Of a DNA stretch of 64,000 nucleotides, positions 1 to 12,005 are shown in pieces; positions within the stretch are counted from its first letter, which is position 1, and the number at the start of each line of letters is the position of its first letter. The translations under genes and the position numbers were made by a program. The notes beneath the pieces are model-generated. The model was not told the origin of the DNA. It saw only the letters and a program-made list of their open reading frames with translations, and searched no databases. The stretch is taken from positions 23,780 through 87,779 of the forward strand of contig RMBW01000130.1 of assembly GCA_004009845.1 (NCBI GenBank). Reading direction: 5' to 3'. This DNA is from Davidsoniella eucalypti (taxonomy: Eukaryota; Ascomycota; Sordariomycetes; Microascales; Ceratocystidaceae).

Positions 1-1594
1 TCTTGCAGATTGGGATGTTCTTGAATTTATCCCCCTCACCGTTCGGTATGTCAGTATCTAGATCTAAGTCGCAGAAGAAAATAGTGAAAGAGACAGCCGC
101 GGATCGAATATGGAACCCTACACCATAATTTAAGGCCTTTTAACTATATGTAGAATAATGTTTCTTTTTTTTGTCGATCTAAAAGATGTCTTATTTTTGT
201 CGCTTATGAAGATCGGACGGCATTAGTTCGAGAACAACGCAACTTCTATTCCGGGAATTTCTGCGTGGACATTTTTATTATTATATCGTTATCAAACTTG
301 TGCGACTCGGGTGATGATTTGTTCATCTGATGATGTTGAGACTCGGCATAACCTTCCTTAGTCTTTAGTTTTAGGAAGTAGAAGACGACACCTCCTTAAT
401 TTATTTCATAGGGTTATCGTATAGTTTGTTAGTCCAATCTAATACACTTAATTAATTAAGCCATGTAGTTAACTATTCCTATTATCCATAATGGGTGAAT
501 ATCAGCACAGTTGCTGTCCGACGCATCATCAGTTTTCTTTACCATTCCATGTCATAGAAACACATTTGCCTACTACTCCGTATGCTTGAATAGGGCCTTG
601 TTATCAATTACCATGTACTTAACCATGTACGGGGATGGATGAATGGGTCGATGGACATCATCGCTTTCATGTGCAGCCCAAACCAAGTTCGCGTAGGAAG
701 CATACCCTGCAGTAATATATTTGTCGTAGTATTGTATAGATGTATTTCTTCTTTTTTTCGTAATTCTTGTTAGCTGGGTTTTTCTGATTTTATGTATCGT
801 TCGAGAAGGCGTCGTTGATCCACTAAAAAATTACCCTATATAGTAAGTGATTCATACAAGTAAGCATATAGAAAGAACCGAAAAATGAACCAGACTTAAA
901 CTTCTGCACGCCTACTAGTATGTCTTAGATTGCAGGGTTCGCAACGACTTTAGCATTACCCTGCATAATATATACATGTATATAAAATATGACAGGGTTC
1001 GTGTATGCGATGTAAATACTCAACCGATGGAGGGGGCGTATACAGATACAAGCAAGTATCTAAATAGGATTAAGAAAAGCATACACAAGTAGATATTTCC
1101 ATGGATAACCAGACTCAAGAAACAAAGATGCACATATTTATATGGCAACATGGTTTGACACAAAACACACATGCATCTGCTAACTTGACCTGTTAAGCGC
1201 AATAGGATTAACTATTTCAAAATGGCCGGCTTCGGGTAGAGAAAAATATATCAGGAGTAGCATAGCATTCGCTATATTGTTAACTGGATGCCACCGTTTT
1301 ATCCGCCAGGACTACTACGAGTATCGTAGCCACTTTTTCACTTCCTTTACTTCTTTGATATATCTTTACTTATAATGATGCTGAGTCGTCTAGCTACTTG
1401 ATCGTTTCTTCTTCTTCTTCTTCTTCTTGACATAGAGATATTGTGACAATGTTAAGTCGTGTCTCGTCTTTGATGTCAATATTATCTACATACAGATACA
1501 GTCGCTCTTATAGCCCACCCTAGTATAGCAACATCTGTATTGTTCTTGCTGCTATGAAAGGTGCTGTTGCTCGGTACGTTGCATAGTTAGCTCA
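1..1594. other. Intergenic, no gene seen
   Basis: No reading frame here has recognisable protein content or a plausible splice structure. The stretch is AT-rich with several T tracts, and a short TTC trinucleotide run lies near 1408-1428. The last few hundred bases are presumably the promoter and leader of the HET-domain gene. Confidence 0.6.
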
Positions 1595-3984
1595 ATGAAT
1601 GGCTCGATCAATTCACACCCGCCTCACCCATCTTCTACTTGGACGCCCTACGAACATAGCTTACCCGAAGATTGCTATGCTGACCTCACCGCCGCCTTTC
1701 AATTGTGTGAGTATAGCGATGCCGTTTTTTGTAACGGCTGTCTTCCATTAGCCGATAGGCAGTTGCCAGGAGAAAGCAGGGCTTTATCTGGCTTCCACGT
1801 TAGTTCGCTGGTGCAGACTGGCATACGAGACAACTGGCGCACCGCTGAAATCTCTCCCTATCGCCCAGTATGTCCAGGCTGCATCTTTATCCAAAGCGTA
1901 GTAACATCGAACATACAGAAATCAGATCACGTGGACCAGGTTTGCATCGGCACAGAGGTCAACGGGCCATTCTCACTACAAGCTGGCCCTGAGTCATACT
2001 ATGCATTTGAAAGTGTGCCGAGATCTAGCTCTATGGCCCCCGATTTCTATGAGTACAAATATGGCTTTTTCCACGTTCGCCTATCGTACGTTTTGGGCTC
2101 ACGCCAATCCACGGACACCATCAGAGTAGCTTTTATGACTACATATAATCCCGGTGGTGATTTCACAAGGATTACTCCGTACACCGTCATGACCTTCGAC
2201 CCGACGCTTATAAGCTATTGGCTAAATAAATGTACCGCTTTGCAGCACGTGGAAGACGAAGTTGCAAGTGTACCAACAGGTATGTATCGCTATCTCACTC
2301 TCATTCTATCTAATTTAAAGCTATAATATCTAACAAAGTGACGATAGAACCATTCGCGGTCTATCCGCCATCATTCAGGCTAATAGATATAGCCAACTGC
2401 TCGATATACTCGCCTGTTAACGGCAATGTACCCCCATACGTAGCATTGAGCTACTGCTGGGAAGATATCACAACCAACCTGGGCCTCATGCAACACAATA
2501 TTATGCAAGCGTTCCAGTTTGGAGGACTTAGGACTATTGGGATGCCGGCCTTGTTCAAAGATGCTATGCAGCTTTGTCAAAGCCTTGGTATCCGGTATAT
2601 CTGGATCGATCGATACTGTATCGTCCAGGATAGCGCAGAAAAGTACGAACAGTTGCATTCCATGGGCCATATATTCAGAGAGTCCACCTTTTCGTTGATG
2701 TGTGCCTTTAACAACAACGATGTTGACGGTGGCTTACCGGGATATGGAGAGCCCCGTCAATGGGAGAATAGGTTTCCCGCCGTAGGGTTCGCTCTTCCCA
2801 CTCTCAAGTCAGACTTTGTCGAGGCAATGTTCACGGAAATCGCCAACACTAGATGGGACAAGCGCGGCTGGACGTACCAGGAGAAGATGATGTCACGACG
2901 CCAGATATACATCACAGAACACCAAATCATGTTTCGATGTTCGTGCTTTGTGGCCTGTGAATGCCTCAGTTGGTGCCAGGGCGACAACCCGGGCTTTATT
3001 TCATCTCTTATGACCAGAGAGTCCACATTCGAAAACACCATAATCGAGCCACTCTGGGGCCAATGCCATGGAAGCATTACGCGATCTCATCTTTGGCTGA
3101 GAGATAGTCCAATAGTCGAGTATCGCTCACTTCCAAGCATTGCGGCGGAAACGCGACTTACGTTTCTTGATTACGCCGACTGTGTTCTTGATTATACTAA
3201 GCGTACATTGCGATATTCGGCGGATCGCGTCAGCGCCTTCATGGGCATCACAACGTTATTCGACAGCCCTTTTCTTTATGGACACAAAATCGGCGGCTGC
3301 AGTAGCATCTTGAAGTCTTTGCTCTGGGTCACACAACCCCATGATGGTGTTTGGTTAGCAGCTACGAGGTCGGGTTTGTTCCCGTCTTGGAGTTGGGCTC
3401 ATATCTTTCATTCTGTGGCCTATGAAGACGAGGTTTCGATGAGCACCATGGACGTTAGTGCCAATGCCAATATATTTATCAGCAGTCCAGACGAAGGTGT
3501 TTGTCGACTTACAGAGTTATCTATCTTCGACAACTTTCCTAATCCAGGCAATGCCCCTATTTTCACACCAACGATCGACCAGGCACATTTCGCCTCCAGG
3601 TTCCAGGGCGCTCTTGTCTTTGAAGCTTTTGTAGTCAAGATGTTTGTTTCGACACAGGTTAACATTCATCAAGTTAGCAAGGTTCAAATTGTCGGTCACC
3701 AGTGCTGGGCAGATAATCAGAAGCCGAGGGCAATCTCGATGTTGACGCGAGACACATGCATATTTGATAGACCAGAGAGTTTCCCGACATCAGAACAACA
3801 TGAGGTTTTGTGTATAGCATTTAGATGCAATCCTCACTGGGTTGGTATTGTGGTAGAGGAGATTGAAGATGCCAGTGCTGTAGATATGCTTTGTTGCAGG
3901 AGAATTGGGTTGATCAAACAAGCACTACCCATGGTCTCAGATCCCGCAGACGACTCTCTCAAGAGAACCGTGCTATTGTGCTAA
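1595..3984 (+). CDS. HET-domain (heterokaryon incompatibility-like) protein, 2 exons
   Basis: Exons 1595-2279 and 2339-3984, joined over a 59-nt intron (GTATGT ... AAAG), give about 776 residues. The HET domain (PF06985 type) starts near residue 262 with YVALSYCW. It continues through LGIRYIWIDRYCIVQDS and ends around RGWTYQEKMMSRRQIYI near residue 410. The first 228 residues include a CPGC motif and resemble the variable N-terminal region of other HET proteins. In filamentous ascomycetes such proteins can trigger cell death on fusion of unlike strains, but most family members are untested and no allelic partner is visible here. The gene converges on the kynureninase gene, with about 250 bp between stop codons. 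The HET core looks intact, with no frameshift or premature stop after splicing. Confidence 0.88.
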
Positions 3985-4238
3985 GGGTTAGATGAGTTAC
4001 GTGATAGATTGTTTTAGCATGTTGTTTGTTATATTATGTACATAGAAGCTTCTACGGAATCATGCTACGTTATACTCGGTTATTTGTTTCTAGGTTCGAA
4101 TGGGCAGTTATGATTGCAACAGGATACCAAATTGGTTATTATCGTTAGGGAGTTGGATTTGTTTTGTTTTATACTTATAAATTTGATTGAACTGTTATGT
4201 AAATATATAATTGTATCATCATTTGTCATCTTCAAGCT

Positions 4239-5737
4239 CTACAACGCACTTCTCAGAATCTCCATAAAAGTACGAACGTCTCTAAATGTGGTGTATAGCG
4301 GGATCGGAGCTACACGGATCACGTCTGGCTTACGCTGATCACACACAACGCCTCCCTCCGCCAAAGCCTGTCCAACCTTTTGCATCAAGCCCTCCTTGAA
4401 CTTGACGCTCAACTGGGCGCCTCTCTGCATGGGATCCGAAGGCGTCAGGATCGAAAAGACTTCGCCTTTGCCAGCCGCACGTGCATCTTCTAGAATGGAA
4501 TGAAGAAGCTTTTCAGCATAGGCTGTCATAACGAGCGACTTGGACCGTAGGTCTGCCATGCTAGTCTTGCCGAAGATGTCCAATGCGGCACTCAAGCACG
4601 CAAGATCAGTGGCCGAAGGGTTCGAGAGTTGGAAGCCAGCGGCGCCGATGGTTGGCACAAAGGTGTTCTCCATGTTGAATCGCACCGACTTATCGCCGCC
4701 ATACCAACCAGCAAGACGGTTGCGATATTCCAGAGAATCGGAGTCAGGAGTGCGTTTGACATGGCCGTGGCGCTCGTGGACAAAAGCACCGGCAATGGCA
4801 CCTGGGCCGGCATTGATATACTTGTAGTTGCACCATACGGCAAAATCAACATTCCACTCGTGAAGCTTCAGCTCGACATTTCCGGCAGCATGAGCCAAGT
4901 CCCAGCCAACGATTATTCCGCGTGCCTGGGCAAAGGCTGTGATCTTTTCCATCTCGAAGAGCTGGCCGGAATAGTACTGGATACCCGGCAGAAGTAGCAC
5001 GGCTGTATCATTCTTGTTCTCTTCGATGACCCGCAAGATTTCTTCGGTAGAGATGTAGCCGTTAACGTCGGGCTCGATCATTACCATGCTTTCTTCTGGG
5101 TCGCGGCCGTGCCATTTGATCTGGCTTTGTACAGCGTAAACATCACTAGGAAAAGGCTTCCACTCCATGATAATCTTGTGGCGCTTGTCTGTTGGTTGGT
5201 AGAAGCTTCCCAGCAGGAGATGTAGGTTGGCAGTCAGGCTGTTCATGATGACAATCTCATCGAGTTTGGCACCGACGATGCCCATCGACTTCCGAGCACA
5301 GGACTCGGCAAAGTCTTGCCATGCCGGGAGAGGAGAAGCTGACAGAGATGTGAAATGGCCATTAACGCCGAGAGAAGCCCAAGTTTCAAGTTGGGCGTGT
5401 AGATAGCTACAGACAGTCTTGGGCTGAGCTCCAAGCGAGTTTCCAACAAAATATATGCAGGATTCGCCAGAGGTAGAGTCTTAAATGGATAGTAGTTAGT
5501 GTCTGTTCTGTGTTTTATTTTCAATATCCCAGAGGCACGGCTTGTCTTACCAGGGAGGGTGCCGTCAAGGGCAGTCTTGGAAAGAGAAGCCTTGGTTGGT
5601 AAGATAAAATCGTCCCGCAGATGGCTAAGCTTGTCCTGAGAATCCAAAGACTCTGCAAATTCGGGAGAGTTGAAGTTTTCCGGGAATTCCAAAGACTTGC
5701 TTTGTCTAAGCGTTTCGGTGGCAGCTGAAAAGTTCAT
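4239..5737 (-). CDS. BNA5: Kynureninase, 2 exons
   Basis: Exons 5737-5551 and 5479-4239 (minus strand), with a 71-nt GTAAG...TTAAG intron, give 475 residues, the usual length. Kynureninase is a PLP enzyme that splits L-kynurenine into anthranilate and alanine, or 3-hydroxykynurenine into 3-hydroxyanthranilate and alanine. Splicing restores the family motif YFVGNSLGAQPK around residue 74. WCNYKYINAGPGA carries the expected PLP-binding lysine (about residue 282), and the PLP-ring aspartate lies in GWDLAHAAG (about 256). The start was chosen at 5737 because the in-frame sequence upstream is a poly-Phe-like T-rich leader. It is divergent from the dioxygenase gene over a 1.08-kb shared promoter. 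This arrangement and the nearby formamidase point to tryptophan breakdown. Confidence 0.95.
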
Positions 5738-6821
5738 CTTGTTTGTTGAAAGTTTGTAGTCTGGTTGATAGGGAAAAGATGAGATTACAAGTGAAGATAG
5801 TTTTGGGAAGGTGTCACAAAACAAATGGTTGCACCCGAAAAAAAAGAAGAAGAAAAAAGACAAGATCAGTTGTTAGAGTTGATCTCTTTTTTGAATAATG
5901 AGTATGATGAAGATGAAGATGGAGATGAAGATGAATTCAATGAGAAATGTCTCTCAACTCAGGTATCTCATGAGAGGGTGATTCAAGCCACTTTATCCTC
6001 CAGCATTCTACGGTGAGTAAGATAGACATATTTGCTACTCAATGAATCGAAAGACTGGACTAAGCCGAGCATTACTACAATTTTACACTATAAAACTCAT
6101 ATTGCCTCCGATTCGTCATCGTGTGATCACTTTTTACATAAAAATCTAGTTTCGCATCTTACTGCATGCTACTTTCTTGCATCCGAAAGCAGAAATGTAT
6201 GCTTCCGAGCTTCCGAGCTTTCTGTATCCGGGCTCCCGAAGAAGCACTTACACGACCCTTGTCAATCCCTTTATCTAGAAGAAGCCTTATTTCGCTAACT
6301 CTTAGTGCCCCAAATTTCCAGCTAATGCATTGCACAAGTTACCGATCCCGTCTAGTTCCATATCATTTGACCATCTGTTGTCGGACTTGCTTAAAAACTT
6401 TGTATAGCAGATACTAGTTTATATCGTGTAGTCCGTCACTCGCGGAACCCTCGTATGACTACTAGAAATGCGGAATTCGGGTTTATCCGTCGTATGATAG
6501 ATGCCGGTATAGGTCGGTTCAAGCTTTCAATCATCAACAAACATGTTATCCGGAACACGGTCAGAACACATATCCTAGTTATGTCGGTAATTCCTTGTCC
6601 AACACGTACCAAACTAGCCGTACTGACAACTGCTAGTATAATAAGTGGTCATGTTGTTTCAAGTTCTATGTTCAATGTCTCCTCGATTCAATATATCCAT
6701 CAACCAACATACAGCCACGACATCTTACCCTTGATATCACTTTCATTGTCTATCTATTTTACCTTTTCGACTTCGATATATCTCATCGTTTTCACCACAG
6801 TACTATAACGCCACTTTCATA
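5738..6821. promoter_or_regulatory. Divergent promoter region, kynureninase / dioxygenase
   Basis: This 1.08-kb stretch separates the start codons of two divergently transcribed kynurenine-pathway genes. I see no gene in it. It includes a T-rich kynureninase leader and a cluster of CCGA-containing short repeats near 6180-6240. Co-regulation from here is inferred from the arrangement. Confidence 0.6.
6202..6217 (+). promoter_or_regulatory. Tandem CTTCCGAG motif in the divergent promoter
   Basis: The octamer CTTCCGAG occurs twice back to back. Related ATCCGAA (about 6181) and CTCCCGAAG lie beside it. The same octamer is at 8366-8373, just before the start of the neighbouring Zn2Cys6 regulator, and CTTCCGAA is at 12260-12267 upstream of the formamidase. 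Zn2Cys6 proteins usually contact CGG/CCG triplets, so this is a candidate operator. Function is an inference. Confidence 0.35.
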
Positions 6822-8204
6822 ATGGCTCCTGCTGCTATATCAATTGCCGCTCGTGCAAGAGAAACCTATGACTCCCTTCTCCAGAAATCTGCTGTGACAA
6901 GCAATGGCTTTGTGCCTGAATCCAAGCCTGTTGGCTGTCTACCAATCCCATACTTCAGTCCATGGGAGCACATCGCTTCAAATTTGCCTCGTTTGATCAA
7001 GACGCAGACCATCCGGGATGTTATCAATAGCATGCCAGTGCTTTCAACAGACTACCTAAAAACGGAGGAACAATGGCGGCGGGGATATGTCATCATGGCT
7101 TTCACTGTTCACGCCTATATTTGGGGTGGTGATATACCAGCCAAGGTTAGTAGTATCTTCCGTTTTATCTGCCCGGGTGAAGCATCATCGTCAAATATCA
7201 TAATTCTGACCAAAAGTTATACGTAGATTATCCCACCACAAATCACTGTCCCACTACTTTCCATATGTGACAAGCTAGAAGTGCCTCCCGTTCTCGCCTA
7301 TGCTGCAAGCAATCTTTGGAACTTTGCCTCAACATCACCAACCGCCGATTTTGCATCGCTCGAAAAACTTTCAGTCCCCGTCACATTCACAGGTACTCCT
7401 TCTGAAGAATGGTTTTTCAAAATATCAGTTGCCATGGAAGTTCAAGGGGCATGCATCATTCCAACTATGCTACATGCTATGGAGTCAGTCCCGAAGCTTG
7501 ATTATTCCGTCATTATAACTGCACTCGACGGCCTAAGAGATGCCATTCTGCAGACCGGCACTTTGTTAGAGCGCATGTATGAGGGCTGCGACCCTCAAAT
7601 ATTCTATCATGATATCCGGCCTTTCCTAGCAGGCACCAAGAACATGGCGGCTGTCGGCCTCGACAAGGGCGTTTTCTACGATGAAGGAAATGGCAAGGGT
7701 GAATGGAGAGCAATGAGAGGTGGAAGCAATGGCCAAAGCTCTTTGATTCAATTTTGGGATCTAGTTCTTGGCGTGAATCACAAAGGCGAAGAAGATGACG
7801 ACAGTATCCCTCCTTCCGAGAGAGAACCAACATTCCATGAAGAAGTGCGTGCGTATATGCCTGGACCTCACCGCCGTTTCCTTGAGCACGTCCGTACTCT
7901 GCCTTCCATCCGCAAGTTTGCTCTTTCATCGGCGGATAGCCCCGATCACAGGACGCTCTATAGGGCTTACACGGCAGCTATCGACGCTTTGACAGACTTC
8001 CGCAACAAGCATATCAAGATTGTTACTCGGTATATCATCCTACCGTCACGTCAAGCCAAGGTTGGCACACGAACTGACCTAGCCAGCGTATCAGCAGCAG
8101 TCACGGATAAGCGAGAATTGACCGGGACTGGTGGCACAGCGCTCATGCCTTTCTTAAAGCAGACGCGAGACGAAACGATGCAGGCTGCTCATGCAGACAG
8201 ATAA
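6822..8204 (+). CDS. BNA2: Indoleamine 2,3-dioxygenase, 2 exons
   Basis: Exons 6822-7145 and 7227-8204 with an 81-nt intron give 433 residues, typical of fungal IDO. The enzyme is a heme dioxygenase that opens the indole ring of tryptophan to form N-formylkynurenine, the first step of the kynurenine pathway. The sequence shows YIWGGDIPAK before the splice junction, an RGGSNGQSSLIQF active-site segment (about residues 272-284), and RNKHIKIVTRYI with the proximal heme-ligand histidine near residue 370. The C-terminal TGTGGTALMPFLK is also characteristic. The gene is divergent from kynureninase and lies 236 bp upstream of a co-directional Zn2Cys6 gene. Some ascomycetes have several IDO paralogues, so this may be one of a set. 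Confidence 0.95.
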
Positions 8205-8365
8205 TAGAAAAGATGTGATTTTTTCCGTTTATATACCCCTTAACTAGTCCTCTCTCTATTTATTATACATATATTATGTACTTTACCACCGTGTTTTCTT
8301 GCAAACTATTTTTATATATAATGTTAGGGTTATTAATACTAACCCATTTTTGTACGTAACTTTTG

Positions 8366-8373
8366 CTTCCGAG
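8366..8373 (+). promoter_or_regulatory. CTTCCGAG motif before the cluster regulator
   Basis: One copy of the octamer seen twice in the kynureninase/dioxygenase promoter, here about 70 bp before the regulator's start codon and followed by TTTCCGTTTCCGAAC. It could be an autoregulatory site. The assignment is inferred from sequence repetition only. Confidence 0.3.
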
Positions 8374-8440
8374 TTTCCGTTTCCGAACTTTGACTTTGGC
8401 ATAAACAAATTTATATTTTCGACCAAAGTTACATCCGAAT

Positions 8441-10723
8441 ATGACATTGCCTTCGACTCCAACCCTCATTCGAAAACGCACTGCCAATGCTTGCAATACA
8501 TGCAAAGCCCGCAAGGTTAAATGCGATGGAAAAACACCGTGTACAAATTGTATCAAGCATGGCGAGGCTGAAGGCTGCTTATACACCGTATCGACAACCT
8601 CGGCGAAGCGTTCTAGAGCGTCAACCCAACCTCAGTCGCCTATCTTGAACCAAACCAGAGCGCCGCCTTCATCTTCTAGCCGACCGCCAACTCGCCATGA
8701 GCAGATCAACCGGCAGCCGAGCATTATGGTTCCCCGGGAAGTCACGAGCAGCAATATCCGAACACCTCCAGTGACCGCCATCCTATCAGGCTCGGCTGCC
8801 ACTGCTACGAACACGGCCGCTTCCTCGGAAGCAGACGCCGGAGAGACGGAGACGGAGGTTCCTAAAGATGCCCAGTTGCATAGCGATTCCGAGGGCCGTG
8901 CCACGTTCATCGGAGATTGTGCACCGTTATCGTTTTACGGCACTATCAAGGCCTTGGTCATGGACATTACTGGCTTGGACCCAGCAACCCAAAATACCAT
9001 GATCCAGTACCAGAGACATATATCTAGCGCAGATAAACAGAGGGAAGCCAAAGATCTAGCAATACGAATGAACAGACTCAAGTCATCATTTAGACTCGGT
9101 ATACAATCACCGGAGTGTACATACTTGGCGGCAGCAGATCGCTATATTGGGTGCCTACAGTTTGACGGACTGCTGGATATATTTGGCGCGGCAGGAGAAA
9201 TCCTACTCAAACAGCATTTTATCGCCTGGCTTCGAAACTTCAACGAGAATAAGACGGTCCACGACAGCAACATCTACGATGCACTATATGCCCTGCTAGT
9301 TGCCTTGAATCACCCGAAAGACTTTGGGTTTCGATACACTCTGCTATCATATGCTCGGCGAATCGCACTTGCTCATATGGATGAGATGAACGTGATTTCA
9401 CTGCAGGTGTTTCTCCTCCTTTGTATAGAAACCTACAAAGCAAACTTTATCGACTCTGCGTTTGTGTACCTCGGTGTCGCTGCCCGTATGGCATATTCTC
9501 TGGGGATCCATCGGCACAAGATCAACGCTCGGTTTGGGCCCGAAGAATCTCGTCAGAGGGGGCGTCTGTGGAAGAGTCTTCGTATTCTAGATCTATCGTT
9601 TGCTGTCATGTTAGGTCGACCCCCGGCAACATCCGACGTCGATTGCACTATTCCTTACGAGGACGCCAACGATATTGTCAAGCCCTCCGGCGAAGAACAG
9701 TCTGGTGTCTGCGATTTGCTAAATGCCCGAGTACAACTCCTTCTGATCATGGAGTCTATTGTGGTCCAGGTGTACCCCCGCAAGAACATATCCTATGAGT
9801 TGACCAATGGCCTTTTTGCGCAGCTCCGCCAGTGGTCATTGAAATGGACTAGTGTACTAGTTCAGATCGCAGAGTATACATTGTCTGACGGCGAAACCTC
9901 CTGTAGATTGCCTCAGTACCGGACTAATGTGACTCCTGCTAGCGCAGTGGCCCTTCTCACAGAATACTCATACGCTGTGATGCTTCTAACGCGGCCATTC
10001 TTGATGTTCGAGCTGCGGATTCGGCTTTCTCCCCCTATTCGACCTCAGCCAGTACATCCACAGCCTATCTCTGACCGGGCCAAGTATGCGGCTGCTTGCG
10101 TAGACGCTGCGGATACAATCTTGCACACCACAAACTACCCTTCTAAACGCATGCAATACGTGCTAGCTGAGGAGATACTATTCTGTGCTGCGCTGGCCAG
10201 TGCTGCTGGTCACATGGGTGGCTTAGGTTCTGGGGCGTATATCAAGACAGCTTCCGAGCGTCTCTCGTTTTTCCAAAAACAAGAGGCCCGGACGTGGTAT
10301 CAGGACGCAATCAAAAACCTGGAAACTATTGTTGTAGAGTTTGTCGATAAGAAGCAGATACGCGACGAAGCTGCTAGACGAGCGCAATCACAGAGACTAT
10401 CAGGACTCCCGAATCTGTTCACGAGTCCCACATACACAACCCCTATAGAAGGAAACACCGTAGTCCTTAATACTCTTACAGCACCTGCTTCATCCGGATC
10501 TTTGCTTGCTTTCCCACCACCGCCTATCCAAGACCAAAACGGGTGGCACATGTTGAACGAGAGGTCGCTCGATCGTATGGCCGAGGATGCAGAAGGTGTA
10601 CAGCAGGAGAATCGGAACAACAACTTCACCGACTACCAAACGCAGATGATTTTTGGAGAGCAGGATCTTTTGGCTTTCAACTATGACTTTAGCACCGAGG
10701 TGGAATTCGGGAGATTCTACTGA
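8441..10723 (+). CDS. Zn(II)2Cys6 transcription factor in the kynurenine cluster
   Basis: Single open frame of 760 residues. The N-terminal binuclear zinc cluster has cysteines at 18, 21, 28, 34, 37 and 46 (CNTCKARKVKC...CTNC...C). A low-complexity Ser/Thr/Pro linker follows to about residue 150, then a fungal middle-homology region (PF04082-like, roughly 230-480) containing VYLGVAARMAYSLGIHR and GRLWKSLRILDLSFAVMLGRPP. This is a nuclear DNA-binding regulator. It sits between the dioxygenase and the formamidase and overlaps neither, ending 90 bp from the formamidase stop (tail to tail). Its place among three consecutive tryptophan-to-anthranilate enzymes makes a pathway-specific activator responding to a kynurenine intermediate the simplest idea, but nothing in the protein proves the target. 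Confidence 0.92.
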   Translation: MTLPSTPTLIRKRTANACNTCKARKVKCDGKTPCTNCIKHGEAEGCLYTVSTTSAKRSRASTQPQSPILNQTRAPPSSSSRPPTRHEQINRQPSIMVPREVTSSNIRTPPVTAILSGSAATATNTAASSEADAGETETEVPKDAQLHSDSEGRATFIGDCAPLSFYGTIKALVMDITGLDPATQNTMIQYQRHISSADKQREAKDLAIRMNRLKSSFRLGIQSPECTYLAAADRYIGCLQFDGLLDIFGAAGEILLKQHFIAWLRNFNENKTVHDSNIYDALYALLVALNHPKDFGFRYTLLSYARRIALAHMDEMNVISLQVFLLLCIETYKANFIDSAFVYLGVAARMAYSLGIHRHKINARFGPEESRQRGRLWKSLRILDLSFAVMLGRPPATSDVDCTIPYEDANDIVKPSGEEQSGVCDLLNARVQLLLIMESIVVQVYPRKNISYELTNGLFAQLRQWSLKWTSVLVQIAEYTLSDGETSCRLPQYRTNVTPASAVALLTEYSYAVMLLTRPFLMFELRIRLSPPIRPQPVHPQPISDRAKYAAACVDAADTILHTTNYPSKRMQYVLAEEILFCAALASAAGHMGGLGSGAYIKTASERLSFFQKQEARTWYQDAIKNLETIVVEFVDKKQIRDEAARRAQSQRLSGLPNLFTSPTYTTPIEGNTVVLNTLTAPASSGSLLAFPPPPIQDQNGWHMLNERSLDRMAEDAEGVQQENRNNNFTDYQTQMIFGEQDLLAFNYDFSTEVEFGRFY

Positions 10724-10813
10724 AATTACTATCTAACTGCCCATATCAGATGTTAGGGCGATAACGAGAATATCAAAACTCGATCAACTCTCCGATATAC
10801 TTAGCCCATGTCT

Positions 10814-12005
10814 TCACGATGCTACCACCATCCCCATAGCCAGTCTAATGATAGTGGCCAGTCCTTCTCCCTGCTCCCACATATAATCGTGATCACCTTG
10901 CACGGAGGTAACTACGACCTTGTCGGCGATCGCGCTGCATTTAGCCTTCATACCGTCTCTCTGCTCGATTTCCACAAGCGAGTCGCTATCTGCAACAGCC
11001 AATATGACGGTACAGCCTCTCAATAGGTCCGCCTTGACGATATTCACCGGTGAGACATGCTCCCACTGAGCTTCGTCTGGGCCAAACGCACCAATGGTAA
11101 AGTCCCGATAGACATGTGCCCACGGTCCTTCAGAATGATGCTTAACAAGGCCACCCACGTCGTGGATGCCTGCGAGGCTCACTATAGTCTGTGGCAAAGG
11201 AAACCTGTGCTGATGAAACTGGGGCTGTAAGGCCTGGAAGACCAACGTTGCACCGCAGGAGTGGCCGGCCAAGATCAGTTGCGACGAAGTCAAGCCGTAT
11301 GTTTGATGTAGGAGAGTTAGTCCAGCACACACATCGCTGATATGGTCCGGGTGCTTAGCGTTGCGCAGAGCAGAGGGCAAGGTGGATGAGGCGTCCTGTA
11401 GGTGCGAAGGGTGAGCACTGAGGCGGTAGGATAGAGAGGCAAACGCTATAGAAGGAGCATTGGATGGCAAGGAAGCCAAGAGTAGGTCTATGGCGGGCTG
11501 GGCGAAGTTGATGTGAGTTATGTTTGGGTCACGCCATACACCGCCGTGGACGAAACTGTACGTACGCATGTTAGAATATAATCATAGTATGCTGCAGGCC
11601 TTAACAAGTGATGTCCCGTGCTATATCTGTCTATATATCTGTGAAAATGAGATCGGCATGGCGGTATTATAGAAGGCCCGAGTCCACTGGAGAAGGCAAG
11701 TCATGGTTACAAGACCGGTCGGCGACTAACAGAGCCTACCAAGTAAGAAGCAGCAAACCAAACACGCAAGTCCCTTTAGAGAATTTATTATTGGGAGTCA
11801 TTTCGTACTAGTACCGTAGTACATGGGATCGATCGGGTAAGATTGGACACATGCTTTCGTTTTTCTTCTTTTTCTGCTTGATTACAGAGGTTATCGTGAC
11901 TTACATTACCCAGGTAGGCGACGGAGCTTCTGAGGAAGGGAGCCAAACAGCAATTTCCTGAAGGTCATGATCTCCAAAGCGATGAATAACTGGCGAGTTG
12001 GACAT
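10814..12005 (-). CDS. BNA7: Kynurenine formamidase (arylformamidase), 2 exons
   Basis: Exons 12005-11905 and 11555-10814 (minus strand), joined over a 349-nt intron (GTAAGT ... GTACAG), give 280 residues. It hydrolyses N-formylkynurenine to kynurenine and formate. The fold is alpha/beta hydrolase. Splicing joins PTWVI to FVHGGVWRDP, producing the HGGxW oxyanion motif of BNA7-type formamidases. The nucleophile serine is in AGHSCGA, an acidic residue lies in AVADSDS, and a candidate catalytic histidine is in QGDHDYMW. An internal ATG at 11569 would give a protein lacking the first strand. I prefer the upstream exon because its junction restores the family pattern. The intron is longer than others in the window, so an alternative small exon cannot be excluded. 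Confidence 0.88.

Noticed and set aside
5738..5863. Extended kynureninase N-terminus beginning with many Phe codons
   Set aside because: The run comes from a T-rich leader. The conserved length and usual N-terminal region fit the start at 5737.
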